Below are positions 50,561 to 57,655 of a DNA stretch of 63,126 nt, piece by piece. Below the pieces are notes generated by a model. It searched no databases. It had not been told where the DNA came from and saw only the letters and a program-made list of their open reading frames with translations. The translations under genes were made by a program, and so were the position numbers. Position 1 is the first letter of the stretch. The number at the start of each line of letters is the position of its first letter. Origin of the DNA: Collinsella aerofaciens (GTDB lineage: Bacteria > Actinomycetota > Coriobacteriia > Coriobacteriales > Coriobacteriaceae); NCBI RefSeq assembly GCF_015548375.1, contig NZ_JADMWW010000016.1:1-63126 (forward strand), written 5' to 3'.

Positions 50561-50622
50561 TCGGGCCTCCACGAAACGGCCATGAGCCACGTGCCTTAGC
50601 TCTCAGCTAAGTCCCTGAAAAG

Positions 50623-50645
50623 AAAAAGGCGCCCATGCGGGCGCC
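50623..50645 (-). terminator. Leftward terminator
   Basis: GGCGCCC (50628-50634) and GGGCGCC (50639-50645) form a stem; on the leftward strand it is followed by TTTTT. It would end the transcript of the two-gene operon at 50999-52266. Confidence 0.75.
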
Positions 50646-50998
50646 TGCCTAGGATCGAAGATTGTTCGGTTGTGGTCGGAATGCTCGTCTTCCGCGGTGC
50701 TGTCGTCCGGGGTCCGGCATCTGTCGTTCGCCTCTTCTGTCGTGTTTGATGTTGCGTGTTCTGCGAGCGACCTTGCGCGGGCCTGCCGGCCCGTTGCCCC
50801 AGGTGCACCCGGATAAATGGTACCCATCCGTTGGGACATGGCCTGTTGCGGTTGGCGATTCGGCTGAGCGGGAGCAGACGAACGGCGAAGGTATGCGCAA
50901 GGACGCCCCGTAAGGCTCGGTGGCCTTTGCGTTGCTTTTTTGGAACCCATCTGCAATACAAGAATTCCCTTGCTAGGCTGGGTTCTTCTCCGCCATTG

Positions 50999-51745
50999 CT
51001 AGATGGCGAATCCCCAAAGCCGGCGCGTCACGCCGCGAGCGGACCTTCTTATCGAGCGGAACAGAGAAAGAATGGGCTCGTAGCTCTTCTCGGAAGAGCC
51101 GCTTCTCGTCCCCCTAAGCAGGACGGCATCGTCAGTCCCGAGGATGTAGCTCCAGTAGAAACCGTCGTAGATCATCCACGGGCTTTCCCCGCGCTCGCCA
51201 TAGTGGACGCCTTCGCCGATGGTGGCATAGGGCGCGAGCTTGGCCGCGGCAACCCTGAATCTGGCGGCGGGAAGGTCGCGTTTCCTGGAGACGTACTCGA
51301 TTTCGCACCAACCCGTGACCAGATCGCAGCTCATGTCTATGTTGTCCTCGAGGGCAGGTCCCCACGTCCAGAACCGCGCCCACGTCGCCTTCTTGCCGAC
51401 GCCTCCCGCAAGGGGCTCCTCACGGGAGACGGGCGCGGGGAGAAAGCCCACCTTGGGTTCGCCGTCGGCACCGTTGTACCATCGGGCGTAGGCGAAGCGG
51501 GTCCCGTAGAGCTTTGCGACCTGCTCGTCTTCGCGTGCCGCGAAAAGGCGCTCGAACGGTTCCGACTCCTCCTGCGGGATCAGATAGCCCCAAAGGTTGG
51601 GGCAGGCGATGTCCGTGTGGCCCTCCGGCCCGTATTCGGCCGGGTAGAACGTGCCGTCTGCCTGGTCCTGAAGCGTCTCGATTGCGTCGAGGATTGCGTC
51701 GTCTTCCCAAAACCAGCTGTCGCGCAGGCCTAGATACGCGCCCAT
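50999..51745 (-). CDS. Hypothetical cargo protein, operon gene 2
   Basis: 248 residues from the ATG at 51745, 2 nt after the upstream stop. Rich in Trp and Tyr (AYLGLRDSWFWEDDAI, ARFWTWGPALEDNIDMSCDLVTGWCEIEYVSRKRDLPAARF, SPWMIYDGFYWSYIL), mixed alpha/beta, with a basic tail (RRSARGVTRRLWG). No signal peptide. I recognise no family. The tight pairing with the next gene upstream suggests a two-component unit (toxin/immunity or defence), which is only inference. Confidence 0.7.
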   Translation of the reverse strand: MGAYLGLRDSWFWEDDAILDAIETLQDQADGTFYPAEYGPEGHTDIACPNLWGYLIPQEESEPFERLFAAREDEQVAKLYGTRFAYARWYNGADGEPKVGFLPAPVSREEPLAGGVGKKATWARFWTWGPALEDNIDMSCDLVTGWCEIEYVSRKRDLPAARFRVAAAKLAPYATIGEGVHYGERGESPWMIYDGFYWSYILGTDDAVLLRGTRSGSSEKSYEPILSLFRSIRRSARGVTRRLWGFAI

Positions 51746-51747
51746 GG

Positions 51748-52266
51748 CTATTTTCCCTGTTGCTTGGCGGGGAGGGGCTTGTCCCACTTTGCGGTATCGG
51801 GATTCCAAGCGGCTGTGAAATCGTCGTCCATTCCCTCGCAGGTGAGGCTTACGTTCCCTGCGGAGGGTTCAGGCTCCAGCTCGAGGAGAACTCGGTTGCC
51901 GCCCCTGCCGGTATTGAGCTCGAAATCCAGGGAGAACGAGAGCCCCGCGGCTTCGAACCCGCAGTATACGCTTAGAATCTCGGCGTCGAGGGCGGGTACG
52001 TTCTCATAGCTGAACCTGAGCTTCGGCGGGATGGTATGTGCCGGCAGCGCCTTGAAGAGGATGCCGGCAATGGTGTCGGCGATGATACCATCGTGCTCGT
52101 CTCGCCAGTCGCGGTTCTCCGGTGAGGCCTCGTCGTCGAACATCCCGTTTGCAGCGGCGTCTTTGCGGTGCCAGACGTCGTAGTCGAGGACGAACGGCAG
52201 CCCTTCTTCCTTATAGTACGCATTAAACTCACATCTCGTTTGCCATTCAAATTGTGCAGGGTTCAT
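51748..52266 (-). CDS. Hypothetical cargo protein, operon gene 1
   Basis: 172 residues, acidic, from the ATG at 52266 (GGGGGTGAG upstream). N-terminal helical and Tyr-rich (WQTRCEFNAYYKEEGLPFVLDYDVW), then beta-rich with LSFSLDFELNTGRGGNRVLLELEP. Upstream of it the DNA changes abruptly to an AT-rich foreign insert, so its native promoter may be disturbed. Unrecognised. Confidence 0.7.
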   Translation of the reverse strand: MNPAQFEWQTRCEFNAYYKEEGLPFVLDYDVWHRKDAAANGMFDDEASPENRDWRDEHDGIIADTIAGILFKALPAHTIPPKLRFSYENVPALDAEILSVYCGFEAAGLSFSLDFELNTGRGGNRVLLELEPEPSAGNVSLTCEGMDDDFTAAWNPDTAKWDKPLPAKQQGK

Positions 52267-52388
52267 TTTCTCACCCCCTTTCGTTCCCGGGGGCGGGTTG
52301 GTGTTCCCCTTTCGGCTGCCCTCCACGGAAGCACCGAAATTTTGCCAACTCAAACAGCAAACTTTTTTCAAATTTTTTTGAGGACAGC

Positions 52389-52423
52389 AAAATGCGCCCG
52401 TCTGCAAAATGCAAACGGACGCA
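52389..52423 (-). terminator. Leftward terminator
   Basis: TGCGCCCGTCTGCA (52393-52406) pairs with TGCAAACGGACGCA (52410-52423), allowing G-U pairs in RNA, and a T run follows on the leftward strand. It closes the AT-rich insert and insulates the 52266 gene. Confidence 0.7.
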
Positions 52424-52442
52424 AAGGAATTAAAAAATGTAT

Positions 52443-52553
52443 TTATATGATTATACAGTTCATATTCATGGGTAGAAATTTCCCCGGCGGTGGTCGGGCT
52501 TTTTTTGATATGTCAATGACCGTCGGATTTTGTCGATAGGGTATGTGCTTCAT
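52443..52553 (-). CDS. Short open frame in AT-rich insert (36 aa)
   Basis: 36 codons beginning MKHIPYRQNPTVIDISKK. A strong AAAAGGAGG precedes the ATG but lies in the loop of a perfect 8-bp hairpin (GGCGGCTA/TAGCCGCC, 52554-52577), suggesting controlled translation or a remnant of a regulated gene. Base composition is unlike the ICE. Probably a truncated or regulatory ORF from a Firmicutes mobile element. Confidence 0.4.
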   Translation of the reverse strand: MKHIPYRQNPTVIDISKKARPPPGKFLPMNMNCIII

Positions 52554-52723
52554 GGCGGCTACCTCCTTTTAGCCGCCGCTTTTAACAGTGATACCGCGTC
52601 ATTTCATTAGAAGATAAAAAGAAACGGCGGCTTTGGTTTTTCAAAGCTGCTGCGGAAATCAAAGAACGACAAGCAACAGTTCTGATTTTGCTCCAATATG
52701 GTTATTGGGGGCACAAATTAAAT

Positions 52724-52773
52724 CAAAAAAGAGCCGATAACAGCAGTATTTCAAACTGCATATTATCGGCTCT
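52724..52773 (-). terminator. Terminator of the methyltransferase gene
   Basis: AGAGCCGATAA (52730-52740) and TTATCGGCTCT (52763-52773) form an 11-bp stem with an inner GCAGT/ACTGC stem; on the leftward strand a run of T follows. It lies 30 nt after the methyltransferase stop. Confidence 0.85.
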
Positions 52774-52803
52774 GCGTCTGTGCGTCTGGCTCTTTTAATT
52801 AAA

Positions 52804-53792
52804 TTATTTTTGTTGTTTTTTGGCTTTATTATATGTATTAGCTAACTGTCCACAAGCTGCTTTAATCTCTCTACCATGAGAAACTCTTATGGTAACTTCA
52901 AGTCCTGTTTGCTCTAATTGATGTTTGAACGCAACCATTTCTTGTTTTTGTGGTGCTCTAATTTTTGAATTACTCGTCGGGTTGTATTGCAGCACGTTAA
53001 TCATAACATTTTTGCCCTTAAACCATTTTGCAAGTTGCCTTATATCTGAGGAACGGTCATTTATACCTGGTAAAAGCAAATACGCAAATACCACTTTTCG
53101 ATTATGCCTTTGTGAATAGGACAATGCTTGCTTAACAACATCTTCAATAGCGTACATGTGCATATGAGGAATGATGCAGTTTCTCGCAGCCTGTGTTGCT
53201 GCATGTAAAGATATTGTCAACTGAATTTTTAGATGTTCTTCGCGCAATTTTTTTAATTGATTAACTGGACCAACTGTTGATACGGTAATGCCGTCGGTTG
53301 GAAAGTTAAGTCCATTTCTATCTCGAAGAATATGGATTGCTGCAATCAAGTTGTCGTAATTGAATAAAGGTTCTCCCATTCCCATAAAAACGATACGATT
53401 TACTTTTTGACGTATCAATATGACCTGCTGCACAATTTCAGATGGTGTTAGATTACGAACGAAACCATTGCGTCCGGACTCACAAAAAATACAGCCAACA
53501 GAACAACCAACTTGCGTACTTACGCAAACAGTCCCACCATCTCGCCGTTTAATAAAAACCGTTTCGATATACCTGTTGTCTTTCAATTCATAAACATACT
53601 TTTCAGTATCGCTACTTTTATAGACTTTTTTTGTTGATATTGATAGATTTTTTTGTGAAATGGCTGTTTATACAATTCCGCATATAAGGCTCTTGCTTTA
53701 TCCTCTCCAATTACTTCCGACATTTCTTTGTAAGTAAATCCGTATGGGTCATTCAATATTTCCGTAAGTGTACTTTTAGGTAAGTGTTTCAT
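52804..53792 (-). CDS. RlmN/Cfr-family 23S rRNA methyltransferase, split frame
   Basis: A radical-SAM methyltransferase of the RlmN/Cfr family that targets A2503 of 23S rRNA. It is in two frames: a 69-codon ORF (53792-53583, the N-terminal domain DPYGFTYKEMSEVIGEDKARALYAELYKQ) and a 260-codon ORF (to 52804) with the cluster motif CSVGCIFC, FMGMGEPLFN and the reactive Cys in IKAACGQL. Joined at the A-AAA-AAG heptamer (53625-53631) by a -1 slip they give about 329 residues, the normal size. Low GC marks it as foreign. Cfr would give multi-drug resistance, RlmN would not; GFVRNL looks more RlmN-like. Start after GGAAGG. Confidence 0.75.
53625..53631 (-). other. A-AAA-AAG slippery heptamer
   Basis: Read leftward, CAA-AAA-AAG is in the zero frame of the 69-codon ORF, so A-AAA-AAG is a correctly phased -1 slippery site, the same type used in E. 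coli dnaX. A -1 shift enters exactly the frame of the 260-codon ORF. A one-base indel in the seven-A run would look the same. Confidence 0.6.
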
Positions 53793-53846
53793 TTAATATC
53801 CTTCCTTTTGTTTTTCAGAGTTTTTGATTATGATTTCTAATTTTTC

Positions 53847-53880
53847 AAAAAAGCCCATATTGAAAATGGGAAAAATCTTT
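53847..53880 (-). terminator. Attenuator terminator in methyltransferase leader
   Basis: Leftward, a CCCAT...ATGGG hairpin (53854-53870) followed by TTTTTT lies between the leader peptide and the methyltransferase start. This is the layout of transcription attenuators before ribosome-targeting resistance genes. Confidence 0.6.
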
Positions 53881-53894
53881 TTTGATTTCAATGC

Positions 53895-53927
53895 TTATCG
53901 AATACGCATGCTATGTAACATAAACAT
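53895..53927 (-). CDS. Leader peptide (10 aa)
   Basis: MFMLHSMRIR, preceded by AAAAGGGGGA, 100 nt before the methyltransferase start and just before the attenuator hairpin. Ribosome stalling on such a leader by an antibiotic would open the attenuator, as known for erm- and tet-type leaders. Inferred from layout. Confidence 0.5.
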   Translation of the reverse strand: MFMLHSMRIR

Positions 53928-54076
53928 TTCCCCCTTTTAATAATACTATACAAGACGATATGAGCAGGACATAAAAAAGTTGGAAGCCCCTCCTGCATGC
54001 ATATCCGCGGATTAGGCCGACAATAGAGGTGTCCAAACCGCCAGCGGCCACGCCGCATTCATGGAAGGGGCTTCCG

Positions 54077-55189
54077 ATGAGCAATGCTACCACTTTCGTA
54101 GGGCTAGACGTGCATGCCAGGCCGGTGAAGGCCTGCGCGTTCGTCCCGGAAACGGGCGAGACGATCAGGAAATCGTTCGGCTACGAGCCCGGCGAGATCG
54201 CCTCATGGGTGTCCTCGCTGCCCCAGCCCGCCAGATGCGTCTACGAGTCGGGAGTGACGGGCTTCCACCTTTGCCGCGAGCTGAACGCGATGGGCGCCGC
54301 CTGCGTGATCGGAGCCGTTTCCAAGATGCACAAGCCCGCCGCGGACCGCGGCCGCAAGACCGACAGGCGCGACGCGCAGTTCCTCGCGGTGCAGCTGGCG
54401 CTGGGCGTGGTCACCGAGGTGCACGTGCCCGATGCCGAGTGCGAGGGCGCGCGGGATTTGGCGCGGGCGCTGGCCGACGCGCGCGACGACGCCGTGCGCG
54501 CCAAGCAGAGGCTTTCGAAGTTCCTGCTCAGGCACGGGCTCGTCTACGACGAGAGGAACGCCGCCGGCCAGAGGCGCAACCGCTGGACCGGGGATTTCTG
54601 GGCGTGGGTGGGCCGCATCGACCTCGGGGACGCCGCCGCCATGGCGACGCTGGACCACTACTGCGAGCGCGTGCGCGAGGCCGACGCCGCCAAGGCCGCG
54701 CTCGAGGCGAAGGTCAAGTCGCTGGCCCAGCAGCCTAGATGGAAGCCGACCTGCGACGCGCTCAAATGCCTCAAGGGTATAGACGCGGTCACCGCGGCTT
54801 CGATCGCGTGCGAGGCCGACGGCTTCGCGAGGTTCGCCACGGCGTCGGGCTTCGCGGCGTGGGTGGGCCTGGTGCCCTCCGAGCACTCCAGCGGCGAGTC
54901 CCGATTCCGCGGCGGGATAACCAAGGCCGGCAACAAGCACCTGAGAAAGCTGCTCGTCGAGGCCGCCTGGCACTACAAGGGAGCGTCGAGGTCGCCGAAA
55001 GACCTGGCCAAGGGGCAGGTAGTCGACGCAGCGACCAGGCGACACGCCAACGCGGGCGTGAGGCGGCTCGTCGACAGGCGCCGCTCCATGGACGATGCGG
55101 GCAAGCAGAGCAGCGTGGCCAACGTCGCGGTGGCGCGCGAGCCGGCCTGCTGGTGCTGGGCCGTGGGCCGAATGGCGGAAGGCGCCTAG
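54077..55189 (+). CDS. IS110-family transposase
   Basis: 370 residues. N-terminal DEDD RuvC-like domain: VGLDVHARPVKAC with first Asp (about residue 10), YESGVTGFHLCRELN, DRGRKTDRRDAQFLA. C-terminal Transposase_20-type domain: CLKGIDAVTAASIACEADGF, then the Ser nucleophile region VPSEHSSGESRFRGGITKAGNKHLRKLLVEAAW. The chosen ATG follows GGAAGGGG; a start at 54029 is also open. High GC, unlike the AT-rich insert next to it. Confidence 0.92.
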   Translation: MSNATTFVGLDVHARPVKACAFVPETGETIRKSFGYEPGEIASWVSSLPQPARCVYESGVTGFHLCRELNAMGAACVIGAVSKMHKPAADRGRKTDRRDAQFLAVQLALGVVTEVHVPDAECEGARDLARALADARDDAVRAKQRLSKFLLRHGLVYDERNAAGQRRNRWTGDFWAWVGRIDLGDAAAMATLDHYCERVREADAAKAALEAKVKSLAQQPRWKPTCDALKCLKGIDAVTAASIACEADGFARFATASGFAAWVGLVPSEHSSGESRFRGGITKAGNKHLRKLLVEAAWHYKGASRSPKDLAKGQVVDAATRRHANAGVRRLVDRRRSMDDAGKQSSVANVAVAREPACWCWAVGRMAEGA

Positions 55190-55486
55190 CGGGAGCGCCG
55201 CGCACATATCCGGGTCTTTCCCGGAATTCCCGGGCTCGACGGGCGTCGGCCTCCATCCTCGGATTTTTTTCGTGCGGCGGCGAAGCCGCCACGCACGCCA
55301 AAAGACAGACGAGACGGAGGGGCCGGCCGTAGCAACGAGATGCACCGGCGCATTCTGCGCGATGGGCGAATATTAAACTGCCAGACGGGCGTCGATCCGA
55401 CACGCGCTGTCAACGGGGATTGCGGAGGAGATAGATTGGGCCAAGGGCGAACGAAATCGCCCTTGGCCCTTCATTGCCTATTGACA
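55190..55486 (+). ncRNA. Candidate bridge RNA region of the IS
   Basis: The 300 bp after the transposase lacks a gene and holds several hairpins, for example CCGGGTCTTTCCCGG (about 55210), GCGGCGAAGCCGC (about 55280) and a perfect 13-bp stem GGGCCAAGGGCGA/TCGCCCTTGGCCC (55438-55450/55457-55469). In IS1111-type elements this position encodes the guide RNA. Boundaries and loops were not determined. Confidence 0.4.
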
Positions 55487-55563
55487 ATGTCCTGCTCATA
55501 TTATAAAAGGCGCCCACGAGGACACCTACAGGCTATCTTCGAACTACTTGGTTGGGGCAGACG

Positions 55564-55640
55564 GAGGAAAAAAATAGGGCAGAATCGCTCTCACGATCCC
55601 GCCCCGCAAACCCGAGGGTTTCTAACTGGCTCCATTATTC
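55564..55640 (-). ncRNA. Structured RNA repeat 1 beside Abi_2
   Basis: Leftward: AAACCC/GGGTTT hairpin, then GGGGCGGGATCG...CGATTCTGCCC hairpin, then TATTTTTTT. The same plan recurs at 55694-55775 with compensating changes (AAAACC/GGTTTT; CTTG/CAAG for ATCG/CGAT). The final hairpin plus U run is a terminator. Placement just downstream of an Abi_2 gene on the same strand fits an AbiF-associated RNA antitoxin. Edges approximate. Confidence 0.6.
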
Positions 55641-55693
55641 CGGGCTTCTCAGTTCTGTCATTGACCCAGGTATCATCCGTCTCCTATAGCGAG

Positions 55694-55766
55694 TGAATAT
55701 AAAAATAGGGCAGAGTCGCTTGCGCAAGTCCGCCCCTAAAACCGTGAAGGTTTTGCTATCTGCAGG
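55694..55766 (-). ncRNA. Structured RNA repeat 2 beside Abi_2
   Basis: Begins at the Abi_2 stop: GAATAGCCTGCAGATAGC leader, AAAACC/GGTTTT hairpin, GGGGCGGACTTGCGCAAG...CTGCCC hairpin, then TATTTTTAT. 131 bp from repeat 1, with which it shares the upstream pattern GAATA...GC-AG-TAG-AAACC. It would be the 3' end of the Abi_2 transcript and may be processed into a small RNA. Confidence 0.6.
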
Positions 55767-56729
55767 CTATTCTACCAACCCGAGCGATTCTGTCAACCTG
55801 CGAAGGAACTCGAGCGCGGAGCGAGCTGCGGCGTCGGGCCCCTTGTCGGGCAGCGCCTCGGTTTCGCCGTCGGCCCTGGCGAACATCTCGGCGAGCTCGG
55901 ATGCGGCGCGCGAGCGCGAGGAGCCCTCGGGTACCAAGCCGGAGTGCGCCACGAGCACGGTCGCGACCTCCTGCATGGCCGTATTCCCCATCCACTTCCT
56001 CCTGGTCGCCTTGGGAATCCCCACGGCGGCGACCCTTCGGGAGACGCCGCTGGACGCCGAGCCCCGGGCGGCGCCCCTCTCGGCGAAGCAGTTGATCAGG
56101 CACGAGCCGTGCGCGGCGCAGTTGCGGACGGACTTCACGCGCTTGAGGTCGTAGTGGGAGGCCTCGAGGCGCCTGTCGCCCCATCGCCTGGCGCAGAAGC
56201 GCACGAAGTCGATGAGGGTGCCGAACGAGGTGAGCTCAAGGAAGGCCCAGGCAGGCATGTCGCCGGAGTACTTCGCGTAGAGGCTCGAGCTGTAGGGGCT
56301 GCGGCCGCTCATCTTGAGCTCGCGCAGGCGGTACTCCCTGTTTGCAGTGGTAAGCGATGCCATGTAGTCGGCCACGATGGCGTAGCCGTCCTCTCCACGG
56401 TCCTCCATCTCGCGAAGCAGTGTCACCTTCTGGAAATGCTCGATGTCGAGCGTCATGCCGAGCAGGGCGTGGCGCAGCTCCTGGTCGAGCGCCGCGAGCA
56501 GGCGCAGCTGGCCGAAGTCGAGGTCTACGTAGCGGCCGTCGCGCGGGCCTCCCTCGTATTTCGAGAAGAGTTTGCGGTAGGATGCGAGCTTGAAGAAGTT
56601 GCACTTGTCGCGCAGGTAGTCCGCGGCCTCTTCCTCGGAACACAGTTCGAAGGCTACGCCCTTCTGCTTGAGGTGCTCTATCTGCTGCTCGATCGTGAGG
56701 ATCGGCTTCCTATCGTGGGGTTCGGCCAT
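55767..56729 (-). CDS. Abi_2 family abortive infection protein
   Basis: 320 residues. Abi_2 (AbiD/AbiF) features: ILTIEQQIEHLKQKGVAFE start, YLRDKCNFFKLASYRKLF, and a HEPN-type R-x4-H motif in KSVRNCAAHGSCL (about residue 200-208), a likely RNase site. The C-terminal 110 residues are an added helical region. Family members abort phage infection; some pair with a structured RNA antitoxin, and two RNA-like repeats lie directly downstream. An in-frame ATG at 56729 begins it; a clear Shine-Dalgarno is AGGAGAC. Confidence 0.88.
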   Translation of the reverse strand: MAEPHDRKPILTIEQQIEHLKQKGVAFELCSEEEAADYLRDKCNFFKLASYRKLFSKYEGGPRDGRYVDLDFGQLRLLAALDQELRHALLGMTLDIEHFQKVTLLREMEDRGEDGYAIVADYMASLTTANREYRLRELKMSGRSPYSSSLYAKYSGDMPAWAFLELTSFGTLIDFVRFCARRWGDRRLEASHYDLKRVKSVRNCAAHGSCLINCFAERGAARGSASSGVSRRVAAVGIPKATRRKWMGNTAMQEVATVLVAHSGLVPEGSSRSRAASELAEMFARADGETEALPDKGPDAAARSALEFLRRLTESLGLVE

Positions 56730-57184
56730 GCTCGGTCTCCTGTCATTGATTTGAGAATCCTATTCTACCAGCATGTTTGCCCTGAATCCTGAAGGCCCGT
56801 TCGCCAACTCATAAGCAAGCCACCTGAGACTACTCACTTTGTTCACGAATGGCGAAGACCTGCGACCTGGGGTTTTGCAAATGGCGCGCAAGCCACCCGC
56901 GTTAATTCACTTGCGATTGCAGCTGGCGGCTTGCGGGCAAAAGGGCGGTTGAGTTTCAAAACGGGCGTTTTCGGCGCCATCGAGCCTCCAAAGGCGACCC
57001 GCCGCGCACTTTGGGACAAAAACAAAAACTCAAAGCCCTGAGTTTGAAAAAAGTTTTTGAGGTTGTCCCAGCTTTTGTCCCCGAAGCCGACGAAACGCGA
57101 CATCGCGTCATTCGGCGGCACGCGTTCCGTGTCGATGCCGAAAACTGGGTGTAACTGGAGTGACGGGACGGCAGAACCGACGCC
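56730..57184. other. Right-end noncoding region of the ICE
   Basis: 455 bp without a convincing gene. 57010-57083 is highly structured: TGGGACAA (57012-57019) faces TTGTCCCA (57063-57070), with CAAAAAC/GTTTTTG and CTCAAA/TTTGAG pairs inside and a further TTTTGTCCCC at 57073. These share the GGGACAA arms of the candidate parS sites. May be integrase/Xis sites or a partition site near attR. Confidence 0.45.
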
Positions 57185-57199
57185 ATCGAGTGGGAGTAG
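57185..57199. other. attR core of the ICE
   Basis: Exact second copy of the last 15 bases of guaA (ATCGAGTGGGAGTAG). Sequence to the right should be the chromosome, or a neighbouring element, originally following guaA. Confidence 0.85.
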
Positions 57200-57232
57200 A
57201 ACAGACGTTCGATTCTATGCTATAGTGTTTGC

Positions 57233-57268
57233 CAATGGGCGCGGCATCTTCCGAATCCGCGCCCATTG
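57233..57268. terminator. Hairpin just beyond attR
   Basis: CAATGGGCGCGG (57233-57244) and CCGCGCCCATTG (57257-57268) form a perfect 12-bp stem about 35 nt after the guaA end repeat. In an empty site it would be the natural guaA terminator, though the T run is missing. Confidence 0.5.
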
Positions 57269-57454
57269 CTATACGGGCCTTACGATGACGAGCTGACGAT
57301 CATAGGCGCCATGCGTGCATTTGCGGCGGAACGGGGATATGCGCCCGACTTCTCCGAATTCCGCCTCTGTCACGAGATTTACCTCTCCGACCCGCGCAAG
57401 TACGCGCCGGAGAAGCTCAAGACCGTGATTCGCCATCCCATCAAGCCGATTTAG
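57269..57454 (+). pseudogene. GyrI-like protein, C-terminal fragment
   Basis: The frame ends EFRLCHEIYLSDPRKYAPEKLKTVIRHPIK, the characteristic end of GyrI-like small-molecule-binding proteins. Only about 60 residues of the usual 200 remain, with no start signal. The 5' break coincides with the hairpin after attR, so the gene was cut by recombination at this hot spot. Confidence 0.65.
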
Positions 57455-57614
57455 CGAAACGAGCGCCGCCGTGCGGTCCGGCTTTTGGGGTTTATCAATT
57501 GGTAGTCCGCGTCGATCGAGCAAGCTGCCCTGCCTCCCGGCAGGTGCGTAATCCCCTTGGTCGATCCGTCTCGAGGTGCGCTCTTTGCTCATCTTGTGGC
57601 GTGGGGTTACGATA

Positions 57615-57649
57615 CTCCTAAAAGTGTAACCAGATTCGAGTTTTAGGAG
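57615..57649 (+). promoter_or_regulatory. Hairpin over the ATPase ribosome-binding site
   Basis: CTCCTAAAA (57615-57623) is complementary to TTTTAGGAG (57641-57649), which is the Shine-Dalgarno for the TTG start at 57656. Pairing would hide it. The repeat could also be an operator. Confidence 0.5.
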
Positions 57650-57655
57650 CAGCTT

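Larger units (their letters stand above)
50136..50613. repeat. Diverged direct repeat, copy 1
   Basis: This segment (HTH gene and its upstream region) is closely similar along its length to 62587-63047, with substitutions and a few small indels. Copy 1 is inside the ICE, copy 2 beyond attR. Shared marks include the HTH gene, GCGCGACGATTGAACCGCCT and the stretch GAGCTGGTCGGGCCTCCACG. Confidence 0.85.
50418..50998. other. Intergenic region with regulatory repeats
   Basis: 580 bp. Contains the tandem CTCGACCC element 2 (50539-50560), the left part shared with the 62.9-kb copy, a leftward terminator (50623-50645), and about 350 bp beyond that (50650-50998) in which open frames exist on both strands but none has a ribosome-binding site or known domain. 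Confidence 0.5.
53958..55501. mobile_element. IS110/IS1111-family insertion sequence
   Basis: A single transposase gene flanked by inverted 15-bp repeats ATATGAGCAGGACAT (53958-53972) and ATGTCCTGCTCATAT (55487-55501). IS1111-group members have subterminal inverted repeats and a noncoding bridge RNA in the 3' region; the 300-bp 3' noncoding part (55190-55486) with hairpins fits this. True ends cannot be fixed by eye, as the family makes no target duplications. A second hairpin (53982-53994/54063-54075) precedes the transposase. Confidence 0.7.

Noticed and set aside
50596-50961. Overlapping open frames on both strands
   Set aside because: None has a start signal or recognisable domain; a terminator lies within the region.
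57455-57655. Possible tRNA at the integration hot spot
   Set aside because: No cloverleaf or T-loop (GTTCRANNC) arrangement is visible; the att core matches guaA instead.
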